A stretch of 64,000 nt of DNA from Bordetella sp. LUAb4 (GCF_021325795.1 NZ_JAHPZX010000002.1:806001-870000); one strand, 5' to 3'; positions 27,866 through 37,651 are shown, counted from the first letter of the stretch. Numbers and translations are program-made. The notes: generated by a model from the letters alone, not told the origin.

Positions 27866-30763
27866 TCAGTCCTCTCTGAGATCGACCAGCCCGGTGTCCT
27901 CGGGCGCTTCGGCAACGGCATCATCCCCGGTACGTTGCAGCAATAGCGCTACCAGGCTGGTCCAGCCGGTCTGATGCGAAGCGCCCATGCCGCGGCCATC
28001 GTCGCCGTGGAAGTACTCGTGGAACAACACCATGTCGCGCGTGGCGGGATCGCCCTGCAACGACGGATACGAGGCCATGGAGGGGCGCCGACCCGTCGCG
28101 TCCTTCAGGAACAGGCCGATGACCCGTCCGGCCAAGGCATCGGCGATCTCGCGCAGCGATAACAGCGTGCCTGAGCCGGTCGGGTACTCGACGCGGAACT
28201 CGTCGCCGTAGTAGCGGTGGAATTCGTAGAGCGATTCGATCAGCAGATAGTTGACCGGCAGCCAAACCGGCCCGCGCCAATTGGAATTGCCGCCGAACAC
28301 CCGGCCCTCGGACTCACCTGGCATATAACGGATGCCGAAGCTGTCGCCGTTGTGCTGATAGACGAAGGGATGTTCCCGGTGATAGCGCGACAGGGCGCGC
28401 ACGCCGTGATCGGACAGGAATTCGGCTTCATCCAGCGCGCGGCGCAGCAGGGCCTTGGTGCGATGGCCGCGCAGCAGCGACAACAGGACGGAATTCCCCA
28501 CGCCGTGCTCGGTCCAGCGCGAGACCAGCCGCGCCAGGTCGGGCCGATGCCGCAGAAACCAGCGCAGGCGCTCCTTCAGGCCGGGCAGCCGGCCATGCAC
28601 GCGTTCCTCCAGCACATGGACCGCGAACAGGGGAATCAACCCGACGATGGAACGCACGCGCATCGGCTGGCTGCTGCCGTCGGGCAGGTGCAGCGCGTCG
28701 TAGAAGAATTCGTCTTCCTCGTCCCACAGGCCACGTTCCTCCTCGTCACCGCTGTTGACAGCACCGGCGATGTAGAGAAAGTGCTCGAAGAATTTCACCC
28801 CGATGTCGACGAAGGTCTTGTTGACCGTCGCCAGTTCCAGGGCGATGCGCATCATGTCCAACGCGTAGGCCGCCATCCATGCCGTGCCATCGGCCTGGTC
28901 GATATGGCCGCCGGTGGGCAGGGGGGCCGACCGGTCGAAGATGCCGATGTTGTCCAGGCCCAGGAAGCCCCCCTGGAAGATGTTGTGGCCGTCGGCATCG
29001 CGGCGGTTGACCCACCAGCCGAAGTTCAGCAGCAGCTTGTGGAAGATCAGTTCCAGGAACTCATGGTCCGGCCGCCCTGTCCAGGCGCGATCGATCTCGT
29101 AGACGCGCCAGACCGCCCAGGCATGCACAGGCGGATTGCCGTCGCCGAAGGCCCATTCATAGGCGGGCAGTTGGCCATTGGGATGCTGGTAGCGGTCCTT
29201 CACCAGCAACAACAATTGCTGTTTGGCGAAGGCCGGATCGACCAGGGCGAACGCCGCGGCCTGGAAAGCCAGGTCCCAGGAGGCGTACCAGGGGTACTCC
29301 CATTTGTCCGGCATGGAAATGACTTCGCCATTGGCCAGATGCCGCCAGTCCGCATTGCGGCCGCGCTTGCGGCGGGCCGGCGGCGCGGGCTGCGCCGCAT
29401 CGCCATCGAGCCAGCGGCTGACATCGAACTCGTAATACTGCTTGGACCATAGCAGGCCGGCCAGGGCCTGGCGCTGCACCAGGCGCGCGTCAGGGTCGGG
29501 CAGCGCCTGTTGCAGGCAGGCGTAGAAGGCGTCGGCTTCGGCGCGGCGCTGGGCGAACAAGGTGTCGACGTCGTAAGGGAGAGGCGTATGCGCATGGCCA
29601 TGGGGGCCGGCGGAGGGCGGCTGGGCTTGCGTTTGGGCCTGGCCTTGCGGCACGGCGCGAGCTTCGGACGGCGCGGGGGGCGCGGGGGGCGCGGGGGGCG
29701 CGGGGGGCGCGGTGGATGCGGTGGGTGCGGTGGGTGCGGCATGTGCCACAGCGGCGTCGGCCGCGCTCAACGGGCGCCAGCGCAACGTCATCACTTTGCA
29801 GGCGCCCGGGCGCAGGTGCAGCTTCAGATAGGCGGCCGCGCGCGTGCCGGCATCGTGCCGCACGGCGTTCGGGTCGCCATGCACCAGATAGTCATTGAAG
29901 CCGTCCTTGAAAGGCCCCTCGCCTTCACTGCCGAACAGCCGGCGCACATTGGTCTCGTTCTCGCAAAACAACCATTGCGGCGGCGTCTCCGCGGTGACGG
30001 TAAGCAGCAGCGGCTCATGGCCGCCGTGACGGGCGACCACCTCGTCGCCCGTCACGCCCGCGCGGCGCCGCAGCGATGGCTTGTTGGTCTCGCCGTCCCA
30101 GGACCAGGTATTGCGCGCCCAGAATTGCGGCAACAGATGCAGATCGGCCGCCTCGTCCGCGCGGTTGTGCACCGTGATGCGCATGGTGACGTCGTCAAAG
30201 GCATGCTTGGCGTACTCGACGAATACATCGAAATAGCGTTGATCGTCGAACACGCCTGTGTCGAGGATCTCGTATTCCGCCTGGTCGGGCCCGCGCCGCC
30301 CGTTTTCCGCCACCAGATCCGCATACGGGAAAGCCGCGTGCGGATAGCGGTACATCATGCGCATGTAGGAGTGCGTGGGCGTACCGTCCAGATGGAAGTA
30401 CAGCTCCTTGACGTCCTCGCCGTGATTGCCTTCCGCATTGTTCAGGCCGAACAGGCGTTCCTTGATGATGGGATCGCGGCCGTTCCACAGCGCCAGGCCG
30501 GCGCACCAGCGCAGCTTCTCGTCGCCGAAACCGGCGATGCCATCCTCGCCCCATCGGTAGGCGCGGCTGCGTGCGTGATCGTGGGGGAAGTAGTCCCAGG
30601 AAGTCCCGGATTCGCTGTAGTCCTCGCGTACGGTGCCCCACTGCCGGTCGCTCAGATAGGGTCCCCAGCGGCGCCAGGGCGTCCTGTCCGCGGCATGCAG
30701 GCGGCGGCCTTCGGCGGTATCGAGCAGACCGGGGGGCAATTTGAATGGCATCGACGGTTCCAA
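27866..30763 (-). CDS. GH63/MGH1-like glucosidase
   Basis: 965 residues; a second Met is four residues in. The N-terminal half is a beta-rich domain (WGPYLSDRQWGTVREDYS, KERLFGLNNAEGNHGED). The C-terminal half is an (alpha/alpha)6 catalytic domain of the mannosyl-oligosaccharide glucosidase type (EYPWYASWDLAFQ, FLGLDNIG, GGNSNWRGPVWLPVNYLL). No signal peptide, so cytoplasmic. A Pro/Ala-rich insert (about residues 340-395) breaks the two halves. As the last gene of the otsB-otsA-debranching enzyme series it probably acts on an alpha-glucan or alpha-linked disaccharide; the exact substrate is unknown. Confidence 0.85.
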   Translation of the reverse strand: MEPSMPFKLPPGLLDTAEGRRLHAADRTPWRRWGPYLSDRQWGTVREDYSESGTSWDYFPHDHARSRAYRWGEDGIAGFGDEKLRWCAGLALWNGRDPIIKERLFGLNNAEGNHGEDVKELYFHLDGTPTHSYMRMMYRYPHAAFPYADLVAENGRRGPDQAEYEILDTGVFDDQRYFDVFVEYAKHAFDDVTMRITVHNRADEAADLHLLPQFWARNTWSWDGETNKPSLRRRAGVTGDEVVARHGGHEPLLLTVTAETPPQWLFCENETNVRRLFGSEGEGPFKDGFNDYLVHGDPNAVRHDAGTRAAAYLKLHLRPGACKVMTLRWRPLSAADAAVAHAAPTAPTASTAPPAPPAPPAPPAPSEARAVPQGQAQTQAQPPSAGPHGHAHTPLPYDVDTLFAQRRAEADAFYACLQQALPDPDARLVQRQALAGLLWSKQYYEFDVSRWLDGDAAQPAPPARRKRGRNADWRHLANGEVISMPDKWEYPWYASWDLAFQAAAFALVDPAFAKQQLLLLVKDRYQHPNGQLPAYEWAFGDGNPPVHAWAVWRVYEIDRAWTGRPDHEFLELIFHKLLLNFGWWVNRRDADGHNIFQGGFLGLDNIGIFDRSAPLPTGGHIDQADGTAWMAAYALDMMRIALELATVNKTFVDIGVKFFEHFLYIAGAVNSGDEEERGLWDEEDEFFYDALHLPDGSSQPMRVRSIVGLIPLFAVHVLEERVHGRLPGLKERLRWFLRHRPDLARLVSRWTEHGVGNSVLLSLLRGHRTKALLRRALDEAEFLSDHGVRALSRYHREHPFVYQHNGDSFGIRYMPGESEGRVFGGNSNWRGPVWLPVNYLLIESLYEFHRYYGDEFRVEYPTGSGTLLSLREIADALAGRVIGLFLKDATGRRPSMASYPSLQGDPATRDMVLFHEYFHGDDGRGMGASHQTGWTSLVALLLQRTGDDAVAEAPEDTGLVDLRED
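29676..29741. repeat. Low-complexity tract coding for a Pro/Ala linker
   Basis: Four 9-bp units built on GGGGGCGCG are followed by GGTGGATGCGGTGGGTGCG-type variants. On the coding strand they give repeated APP and APT residues in the linker of the glucosidase. The tract is in frame. Confidence 0.8.
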
Positions 30764-30816
30764 TCTGGCGCCGGCGGAACGCAGGCATGGCTATCTGGGT
30801 CACGGACTACGCGTAC

Positions 30817-30861
30817 GGGTACGGGTACGGGTACGGGTACGGGTACGGGTACGGGTACGGG
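30817..30861. repeat. Hexanucleotide repeat between two glucan genes
   Basis: Seven perfect GGGTAC units (30817-30858) plus GGG. The tract lies in the 126-bp gap between the debranching-enzyme stop (30890) and the glucosidase start (30763), about 55 bp before that start, in the probable ribosome-loading region of the downstream gene. Confidence 0.9.
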
Positions 30862-30889
30862 CCATAGCTTACGTTTCCCGTTGCCGAGC

Positions 30890-33019
30890 TCACTGTACCG
30901 CGCCTGGCTTACGAAAGCCCAACGATGGCGTCGCATCGGCGACGATGCCGCTGCCGGCTGGGGCGGCAGCGTCCAGCCAGGACGCGATGCGCAGGGTTTC
31001 GCCCAGGGACCAGGCCTGGCAAGGTGCCCCGCCCCAAGCATGTGGCGCGTCGCCATCGACGACTTCGGCAATGTGGTCCAGGCCGCCATCGTCCAACTGC
31101 AGCAGCAAGGACGCGAGCGAGCGCCGGCGCGCATCGTCGCGCACGCCAGCCGCGTCTCCGTGCACGCGCAGCCAGGCCTGGACGAAGGGGCCCATGAGCC
31201 AGGGCCACGCCGTGCCCTGGTGATACGCGGCATCACGATGCACAGACGCGCCGGCATAGTGGCCGACATAGCGCGGATCGCTGGGCGCCAGCGTGCGCAG
31301 GCCCAGGGGCGTCCACAGATGCAACTGGACGGTTTCCAAAACGTGGCGAGCCGCCATGCCCTCAAGGACGGGATAAGGCAGGCCGCCCACGGCGAATATC
31401 TGATTGGGACGAATGGATGCGTCGACGCGGCCCGCGACGTGGTCAGCGTCGATCACGTCGAACAGGCCGCCGCCTGGACTGGGAAAACGCGCCTCGAAGC
31501 TGCGCTGGGCGCGTTGCAGCCGTGGCGTCAGGCTGGCATCCCACGCCGAGGCAATGCGCAGGGCATTGATCCACAGCGCCTGCACTTCCACCGGCTTGCC
31601 GATACGGGGGGTGACCTCGTGGCCATCCACACGGGCGTCCATCCAGGTCAGTTGCTGCCCGGGCTCGCCGGCACGCAGCAAGCCGTCGTGGTCCACCGCG
31701 ATACCGTAGCGGGTGCCTTGCAGATGGCCACTGAGTATGGCGTCCACCGCCTCGCACAGGCGCCGGCGGCGCTCGGGACCGGCGTGTCCGGTGGCCAGAT
31801 AGTCGTGTACCGCGACGATGAACCATAACGATGCATCGACGGTGTTGTATTCAGGTGCGCCGCCGTCATCGGGAAAGCGATTGGGCAGCATGCCGGCGGA
31901 AACGTAGGCGGTCCAGGCTTCGAGCAGATCGCCAGCCTCGGCGGCGCGGCCGGTGGCCAGCAGCAGACCGCGCATGGCGATGAAGGTGTCGCGGCCCCAG
32001 TCGGTGAACCAGGGGTAGCCCGCCAGCAGCGTGAGGCCCTTGTCCCGTTTCACGAGATAGGCGTCAGCTGAACGGTGCAGCCGGTTTGGGAATGCGGCGC
32101 GCCGGGATGCTTCGGCAGCGATGATGGCCGCGGCCTGGGCCTCGACTGCGACTGCGGCGGCGGCGGCGGCGGCGGCGGTTTCGGCTACGGCGGCCAACAG
32201 CATGACGGCTGGGCCTGTACTCAGATCGAAGGTGAAGACACCTGGCGTCGCAAGGTCTTCGCCATCGTCCAGCCCGCGCTCGCGTTCTTGCGCATAGCTG
32301 AAGTTGCGATACCAGTCGGGTTCATGACGGTAAACACCGTTACTGCACACCTCGACCGCCGGCAATTGGACATACGGCCGCCAACGCACCCGCCCTGGTT
32401 CACAAGACGCGGTGAAATCAAAAGCGGGATTTTCATGATGCAGCGCGTGATAGTCACGGCCAGACAACAGCGGCCGGACACAGAGCCGCCACGGCGCTCC
32501 GTCGGCGCGCGCCACCGTAACGCCGGGGATCTGGCCAGCGCCATCGCCGGCAAGCCGCGACGGCGCCGAGCTGGCAGCACCAGCGCCTTCACCAACCGCG
32601 TCCGCAACACCGCCACCCGCATCATCGACACCCGCCGCGATCAAGCGCCAGCGCAGCAGCGTGCGGCCTCCGGGGCGTTCGACCAGGCATTCGGCCAGCA
32701 GATCGTGCTCGTCGTCCACGTGCAGCCGCCAGGTGGGCCAGGGCTGCGTGCTGAAGCCTGTACATGGCGCGGTCGCGGCGGGGAGCTCCAGGTCGGGAAG
32801 GTAGCGCTGGCTGGTCAGCGGCACGCGGCGGCCATTGCCCTCCAGCCATACCTCCACACCGTTGACCAGGACCACGCGGCCGGCGGGCGGGCGCGTCGCG
32901 CATAGCAGCAGCGCATGGTAGCGGCGCGTGCGCGGGCCCAACACCGTCCCGCTGGCGAACCCACCGCGGCCATCCGGCTCCAGCCACTCGTTGTCACGCT
33001 GCCCTACCCCATCCATCAT
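30890..33019 (-). CDS. Glycogen debranching enzyme, amylo-alpha-1,6-glucosidase type
   Basis: 709 residues from ATG 33019 (an ATG follows directly at 33016; GGGAG and GAGG lie upstream). The N-terminal domain has NEWLEPDGRGGFASGT and RRYHALLL, the hallmark of archaeal-type debranching enzymes. The C-terminal (alpha/alpha)6 domain has YPWFTDWGRDTFIAMRGLL with the probable catalytic Asp and later QIFAVGGLPYPVLE. A poly-Ala stretch (about residues 280-295) comes from a GCG/GGC run. The enzyme hydrolyses alpha-1,6 branches of glycogen-like glucan. It is in series with otsB, otsA and the glucosidase. Confidence 0.9.
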   Translation of the reverse strand: MMDGVGQRDNEWLEPDGRGGFASGTVLGPRTRRYHALLLCATRPPAGRVVLVNGVEVWLEGNGRRVPLTSQRYLPDLELPAATAPCTGFSTQPWPTWRLHVDDEHDLLAECLVERPGGRTLLRWRLIAAGVDDAGGGVADAVGEGAGAASSAPSRLAGDGAGQIPGVTVARADGAPWRLCVRPLLSGRDYHALHHENPAFDFTASCEPGRVRWRPYVQLPAVEVCSNGVYRHEPDWYRNFSYAQERERGLDDGEDLATPGVFTFDLSTGPAVMLLAAVAETAAAAAAAAVAVEAQAAAIIAAEASRRAAFPNRLHRSADAYLVKRDKGLTLLAGYPWFTDWGRDTFIAMRGLLLATGRAAEAGDLLEAWTAYVSAGMLPNRFPDDGGAPEYNTVDASLWFIVAVHDYLATGHAGPERRRRLCEAVDAILSGHLQGTRYGIAVDHDGLLRAGEPGQQLTWMDARVDGHEVTPRIGKPVEVQALWINALRIASAWDASLTPRLQRAQRSFEARFPSPGGGLFDVIDADHVAGRVDASIRPNQIFAVGGLPYPVLEGMAARHVLETVQLHLWTPLGLRTLAPSDPRYVGHYAGASVHRDAAYHQGTAWPWLMGPFVQAWLRVHGDAAGVRDDARRRSLASLLLQLDDGGLDHIAEVVDGDAPHAWGGAPCQAWSLGETLRIASWLDAAAPAGSGIVADATPSLGFRKPGAVQ

Positions 33020-33133
33020 GCGCCTCGCTCCCGACCTGAACCATGACTTGCGTCGTCCACCTGCGAGTAGCTTACGCCACGCCGGGCAACTTGCATCATG
33101 CGCCCCAAGCGCGAATTGCCTGGGGTTGAACGT

Positions 33134-33156
33134 GCGTGGCGCGTCGTGCGCCACGC
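33134..33156 (-). terminator. Hairpin after otsA
   Basis: A 9-bp perfect stem (GCGTGGCGC with GCGCCACGC, loop GTCGT) lies 26 bp beyond the otsA stop in the leftward direction. It has no T-run. It may only attenuate, since the debranching gene follows 115 bp later. Confidence 0.35.
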
Positions 33157-33181
33157 GGGCAGCGCTAACCCCCGCACAGGT

Positions 33182-34573
33182 TCACGTCGGCGTGCCGGAG
33201 TCCAGCAGGTCCTGCAGGAAGCGGTCGCGCCAGTGCGACAGGTTGTTGTCGTTCAGGCGTCCCAACATGGTCTTGTAGCGTTCAAGGCGTTCCGGCAGCG
33301 ACATGGTCAAGGCCCGATGCAATGTGTCCGCCATGCCGTCCGTATCGTAGGGATTGACCAGCAAGGCCCCATCCTCCAACTCCTCCGCGGCGCCGGCAAA
33401 TTCGGACAGCACCAGAACGCCCGGATCATCCGGCGGCTGCGCCGCCACGTACTCCTTGGCTACCAGGTTCATGCCGTCGCGCAGCGGCGTTACATAACCG
33501 ACCTGCGACGCGCGGAACAGGGACATCAATAGCGAACGGTCATAGGACTTGTTGATATACCGCAGCGGCGTCCAGGACAGGTCCGAAAAGCGGCCATTGA
33601 TACGGCCCGCGGCGCTCTCCAACTGGCGCCGGATATGCCGGTACTGCTCCACGTCCGAACGCGACGGCGGCGCAATCTGGATGAAACTCACCTGCCCCCG
33701 GTGTTCGGCCTTGGTTTCCAGCAGGCGCTCGAACGCGGTGAAGCGCTCCAACAAGCCCTTGCTGTAATCCAGCCTATCCACGCTCACCATCAGGCGCCGC
33801 TGCTCCAGCCCCTGCTTCAAATTGGTGATCTGCTTCGAGCGGCTGTGCTTGAGCGACAGGCTCTGGATCTCATCCGGATAGATGCCGATGGGATAAGCCC
33901 CCACCCCGATGCGTTTGCCGTCCAGTTCGATGGCCCGGTCCACCACGCGCGAACCGCCCATGCGGCGCCGCACGTAATCGGTAAAGGCGCGGCGGTCGCC
34001 GTCGCTCTGGAACCCGAGCTGGTCATACTCGCACATCGCTTCCACCAGTTCGCGATGCGGCGGTACGGTAGCCATGATCTGTTCAGCGGGAAAGGGAATA
34101 TGCAGGAAAAAACCGATGCGATTGCGTATGCCCGCCCGGCGGCAAGCCTGCGCGAAGGGCAGCAGATGGTAGTCGTGCACCCACAGGCGGTCTTCCGGCT
34201 TGAGCAAAGGCTTGAGCCGCGCCACCAGCCATTCGTTGACCCGCAGATAGCCGGCATACTCGCGCCGGTCGTAGCGGCTGAGATCGGGACGATAGTGGAA
34301 CACCGGCCACAAAGTGCCGTTGGAGAAACCGCGGTAATACAGGTCGTAATCGCTGCGCGACAAGGCCACGGTGGCATAGGTGATGTTGTCGCGCGACTCC
34401 TGGTGCACCTCCTCGGGGGCCGTGGCGCCCTCGGTGATTTCCCCGTTCCACCCGAACCAGACGCCGCCCGCCTGCTTCAGTGCGTCGAACACCCCCACGG
34501 CCAGGCCGCCCGCAGTAGGCTTGCCCTCTGCGATGGGGGCGACCCGATTCGATATGACGATCAATCTGCTCAC
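33182..34573 (-). CDS. otsA: Trehalose-6-phosphate synthase
   Basis: 463 residues from GTG 34573, chosen because AAGGAG lies 7 bp upstream and the product then starts VSRLIVISNRV as OtsA does; an in-frame ATG at 34600 would add 9 residues. GT20 motifs are visible: GGLAVGV, HDYHLLPFA, DRLDYSKGLLERF and DGMNLVAKEYVA. OtsA joins UDP-glucose and glucose 6-phosphate to trehalose 6-phosphate in the cytoplasm, an osmotic and stress protectant route. It lies 97 bp downstream of otsB. Confidence 0.95.
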   Translation of the reverse strand: MSRLIVISNRVAPIAEGKPTAGGLAVGVFDALKQAGGVWFGWNGEITEGATAPEEVHQESRDNITYATVALSRSDYDLYYRGFSNGTLWPVFHYRPDLSRYDRREYAGYLRVNEWLVARLKPLLKPEDRLWVHDYHLLPFAQACRRAGIRNRIGFFLHIPFPAEQIMATVPPHRELVEAMCEYDQLGFQSDGDRRAFTDYVRRRMGGSRVVDRAIELDGKRIGVGAYPIGIYPDEIQSLSLKHSRSKQITNLKQGLEQRRLMVSVDRLDYSKGLLERFTAFERLLETKAEHRGQVSFIQIAPPSRSDVEQYRHIRRQLESAAGRINGRFSDLSWTPLRYINKSYDRSLLMSLFRASQVGYVTPLRDGMNLVAKEYVAAQPPDDPGVLVLSEFAGAAEELEDGALLVNPYDTDGMADTLHRALTMSLPERLERYKTMLGRLNDNNLSHWRDRFLQDLLDSGTPT

Positions 34574-34670
34574 GGCTGAACTCCTTGTATTTCTATTCAT
34601 CGGCCGGGCAGAAGCACGGCGCGTGCCTCGCGCAGCCACCGCGAGGTCTGTACTCGTACCGCCAGGCCTT

Positions 34671-35411
34671 TCAGTAAAGCAAGGCCAACCAGCCCGCCAA
34701 AGCGGCTGGCGTGGGCATGCGCCATTGTGCGCGCGTGTCGCCCTCGCCGATCTTGATCGACACGCCGCCCAGTTGGCGGGCCATGTCGAAGCCGGCTTCA
34801 TCGGTCAAGTCGTCGCCCGCGAACAAGGGCAACCGTCCGGCGAAAGGCGGCAGATCCATCAGGTGGGCGATGGCGCCGGCCTTGCTGGCCTGGCGCGGTT
34901 TGATTTCCAGCACCATCTTGCCGGGCTGCAGCACAAAAGCATGCGTATACGGGCGCAAGACATCGTTGACGGCTTCGCTGACCATCGCCTGCAAGTCCGG
35001 CGCATTACGATAGTGCAGGGCCAGCGAAAGGCCCTTGTCTTCCAATTGCAAGCCGGCATGCGCCTGCACCAGCGGCAGCAGCGCGCGCACCATGGCGGCG
35101 ACCGCCTCGTGGTCGACGCTGAGCTGCGTCTGCCGCCCGTCGGGGCCGCGCAACTGCGCCCCATGGAGGCCGCCGGCGCAATAGACCTGGGGCGCCAGCA
35201 AATGATCGATTTCGCTGATGGGCCGGCCGGACACAATGGCCAGCGCACCGCCGGTGGCATCATGCAGCTGCTTGAGCGCTTCGCGGGTCGCGGCAGGCAC
35301 GGCGGCCTGTTCGGGCGAAGCGGCGATCGGCGCCAGCGTTCCGTCCAGGTCGAACAGGAAGGCGTAGCCGGTGATATTGTTCTTGGTAACCGGTAGAGGT
35401 GGGCTCTGCAA
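34671..35411 (-). CDS. otsB: Trehalose-6-phosphate phosphatase
   Basis: 246 residues from TTG 35411, chosen because GGGGAA sits 6 bp upstream and the conserved region starts about 18 residues later; longer readings of this frame run into the divergent regulator gene. HAD-superfamily motifs: FLFDLDGTLAP (nucleophile Asp), SGRPISEID, and FAGDDLTDEAGF near the end. It dephosphorylates trehalose 6-phosphate to trehalose. First gene of the leftward otsB-otsA-debranching-glucosidase series and divergent from the response-regulator gene (129 bp gap). Confidence 0.92.
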   Translation of the reverse strand: MQSPPLPVTKNNITGYAFLFDLDGTLAPIAASPEQAAVPAATREALKQLHDATGGALAIVSGRPISEIDHLLAPQVYCAGGLHGAQLRGPDGRQTQLSVDHEAVAAMVRALLPLVQAHAGLQLEDKGLSLALHYRNAPDLQAMVSEAVNDVLRPYTHAFVLQPGKMVLEIKPRQASKAGAIAHLMDLPPFAGRLPLFAGDDLTDEAGFDMARQLGGVSIKIGEGDTRAQWRMPTPAALAGWLALLY

Positions 35412-35540
35412 AATAGATTCCCCACGGCTTAGGTGGGCAGGATTTTTTGGATAAATTGTTATACCGCGCGGGCTGGCGAGGATTACGATTCTGGAAGTTA
35501 CAAAACGAGAGAAAACGCCGCGCGGCAGGGAGGCCTCCTT

Positions 35541-36200
35541 ATGCGTATCCTGCTGATCGAAGACGACAGGATGATTGGTGAAAGCGTCCGCGACGGGCTG
35601 CGCGCCGAGTCCTATGCGGTGGATTGGGAAAAAGATGCCCGCGGCGCCGACCTGGCCCTGCGGACTACGCCTTATGACGCCATCCTGCTGGATCTGGGGC
35701 TGCCGGACGGCAATGGGCTGACCTTGCTGCGCGATCTGCGCGCCCGCAACAACCGCGTGCCCGTCCTGATCGCCACCGCGCGCGACGCCGTCGCCGACCG
35801 CATCGCCGGCCTGGATGCCGGCGCCGACGACTATGTGGTCAAACCCTATGACCTCGATGAACTGCTGGCACGCCTGCGCGCGCTGCTGCGCCGTAGCGCC
35901 GGCCGCGCCGAACCTGTCTTCGAACATGACGGCGTCACCATCGACCCGCGCGACCACACCGCCACCGTCAACGGCGAACCCGTCATGCTGACAGCGCGCG
36001 AGTGGGCCGTGCTGCAGCCGCTGATCGCGCGCCCCGGCATGATCTACTCGCGCGCCCAGCTGGAGGAAAAACTCTATAGCTGGCAGGACGAGATCAGCAG
36101 CAACGCGGTCGAAGTCTATATTCATGGCCTGCGCAAGAAGCTGGGCCAGCGTTTCATCCAGAACGTGCGTGGCGTCGGCTACGTCATTCCCAAGACATGA
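35541..36200 (+). CDS. OmpR-family response regulator (QseB/PmrA-like)
   Basis: 219 residues from ATG 35541, with AGGGAGG just upstream. Receiver domain: acidic pair at Asp8/Asp9, phospho-acceptor Asp51 (LLDLGLPDGNG), Lys101 (VVKPYD). C-terminal winged helix ends with VRGVGYVIPK. The sequence resembles the QseB/PmrA group. It overlaps the sensor-kinase gene by 4 bp (ATGA). A PmrA-type box lies before the downstream protease gene at 37720, a plausible target. Confidence 0.93.
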   Translation: MRILLIEDDRMIGESVRDGLRAESYAVDWEKDARGADLALRTTPYDAILLDLGLPDGNGLTLLRDLRARNNRVPVLIATARDAVADRIAGLDAGADDYVVKPYDLDELLARLRALLRRSAGRAEPVFEHDGVTIDPRDHTATVNGEPVMLTAREWAVLQPLIARPGMIYSRAQLEEKLYSWQDEISSNAVEVYIHGLRKKLGQRFIQNVRGVGYVIPKT

Positions 36201-37558
36201 AAGCTTCCCGGGCTCCTTACCTGTTCCCTTCCTTGCTCAATTCGCTGCTCCATTCCCTGCGTGCCCGCTTGCTGTTCTTCCTGCTGGCGTCCATCCTGGT
36301 CGCGACCCTGGTGCAGGGCGTGGTCGCGTATCGCAGCACGCTGCACCAGACCGACCAGATTTTCGATGCGCAACTGGTCAGTACCGCGACCTCGCTGACG
36401 GCCGGCGACGGCCTGCTCAGCGCCACGCCCATGCCCGCCATCAACACCGCGCCGGCCGACGACCTGATCATCCAGATCTGGACCGCCAGCGGCGCGCGCC
36501 TGTTCAAATCGCGCACGGGCAAGCTGCTGCCGGACCCGGTGGTGCTGGGCTTTTCCGACGTGCGCGTGGATACGTCAACCTATCGCGTCTATGCCGTGGC
36601 CTCGCCTTTCCAGGTGACGCAGGTGGCGCAAGACATGAAGGTGCGCAAGGACACCGCGCGGGCGCTGGCGCTGCGCACCGTCGGTCCCATCGCCGCGGCG
36701 GCGCCGCTGCTGATGCTGGTGGTCTGGTTCGTCGTCGGCGCGTCCCTGCGGCCTTTGCGCCGCACCCGCGCGGAACTGGCGGCACGCCAGCCCGAAGCGC
36801 TGGATCCGGTCGACGAAGGTGGCCTGCCCGATGAAATCCTGCCGCTGGTGCGCGAACTCAATCTGCTGCTGGACCGCACCCGCCACGCCTTTGCCCTGCA
36901 AAAGCGCTTCGTCGGCGACGCCGCCCATGAACTGCGGTCACCGCTGGCCGCCCTGCGGCTGCAATTGCAGGCTCTGCAGCGGCCCATTGACGCCCAGGCG
37001 CACCAGGTCGCCCTGGGGCGCCTGGCCAGCGGTATCGAGCGCGCCAGCCGCCTGATCGAACAACTGCTGTCCATGGCCCGCCACGATGCCGCGACCGACA
37101 CCTTGCCGGCACAGCGGGTCGACCTGGCGGAGGTCGCGCGCCAGGCCATTGCCGACGTGCTGGCCGAAGCCAACGCGCACGATATGGACATCGGCATGGA
37201 TGGCGCACCCCATGCATGGGTGCACGGCAACAGCGATGCCCTGGCGCTGCTGTTGCGTAATCTGCTGGACAACGCCATCAAGTACACCCCGCGGGGCGGG
37301 CGCATCGATATCATCCTTGAGAACACGGCCACCGGCGCGCGGCTGCTGGTCGACGACAGCGGGCCGGGGGTGCCCGAGCAAGAGCGCGAGCGGGTCTTCG
37401 ACCGCTTCTACCGCCTGGCCAATCATGACGAAGTGGGCAGCGGTCTGGGCCTGTCCATCGTCCGCGCCATCGCCGAAAGGCATGGCGCCAGCGTGCGCTT
37501 GGATGCGGCCCCGGCCCTGGGCGGGCTGCGGGTGCGGGTGGATTTTCCGCCTGCCTGA
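36197..37558 (+). CDS. Sensor histidine kinase (QseC/PmrB-like)
   Basis: 453 residues. Membrane segments at about 22-46 and 163-185 enclose a periplasmic sensor region of about 115 residues. Then a HAMP-like linker, dimerisation helix with DAAHELRSPL (phospho-acceptor His244), N box around LLDNAIKYT, and ATP-site motifs DDSGPGVP and GSGLGLSIV. It would phosphorylate the coupled response regulator. The periplasmic part is short and not obviously metal-binding, so the signal is unknown. Confidence 0.93.
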   Translation: MKASRAPYLFPSLLNSLLHSLRARLLFFLLASILVATLVQGVVAYRSTLHQTDQIFDAQLVSTATSLTAGDGLLSATPMPAINTAPADDLIIQIWTASGARLFKSRTGKLLPDPVVLGFSDVRVDTSTYRVYAVASPFQVTQVAQDMKVRKDTARALALRTVGPIAAAAPLLMLVVWFVVGASLRPLRRTRAELAARQPEALDPVDEGGLPDEILPLVRELNLLLDRTRHAFALQKRFVGDAAHELRSPLAALRLQLQALQRPIDAQAHQVALGRLASGIERASRLIEQLLSMARHDAATDTLPAQRVDLAEVARQAIADVLAEANAHDMDIGMDGAPHAWVHGNSDALALLLRNLLDNAIKYTPRGGRIDIILENTATGARLLVDDSGPGVPEQERERVFDRFYRLANHDEVGSGLGLSIVRAIAERHGASVRLDAAPALGGLRVRVDFPPA

Positions 37559-37651
37559 GCAAGCCGGCTTTCCGCCGACATGATCGGGCTGGCTTCCCCT
37601 GCCTGAGCCGGCAGGCCTCCCGTCTGCCTGAACGGATGAATTCTTCGCTTT

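Noticed and set aside
29510-31828. 772-codon rightward open frame across two glucan genes
   Set aside because: It spans the end of one conserved leftward gene and the start of another and translates the hexamer tract into GT repeats; no domain is recognisable.
35412-35540. PmrA-type box before the response-regulator gene (autoregulation)
   Set aside because: CTTAGG occurs once near 35430 but no second half-site lies 5 bp away.
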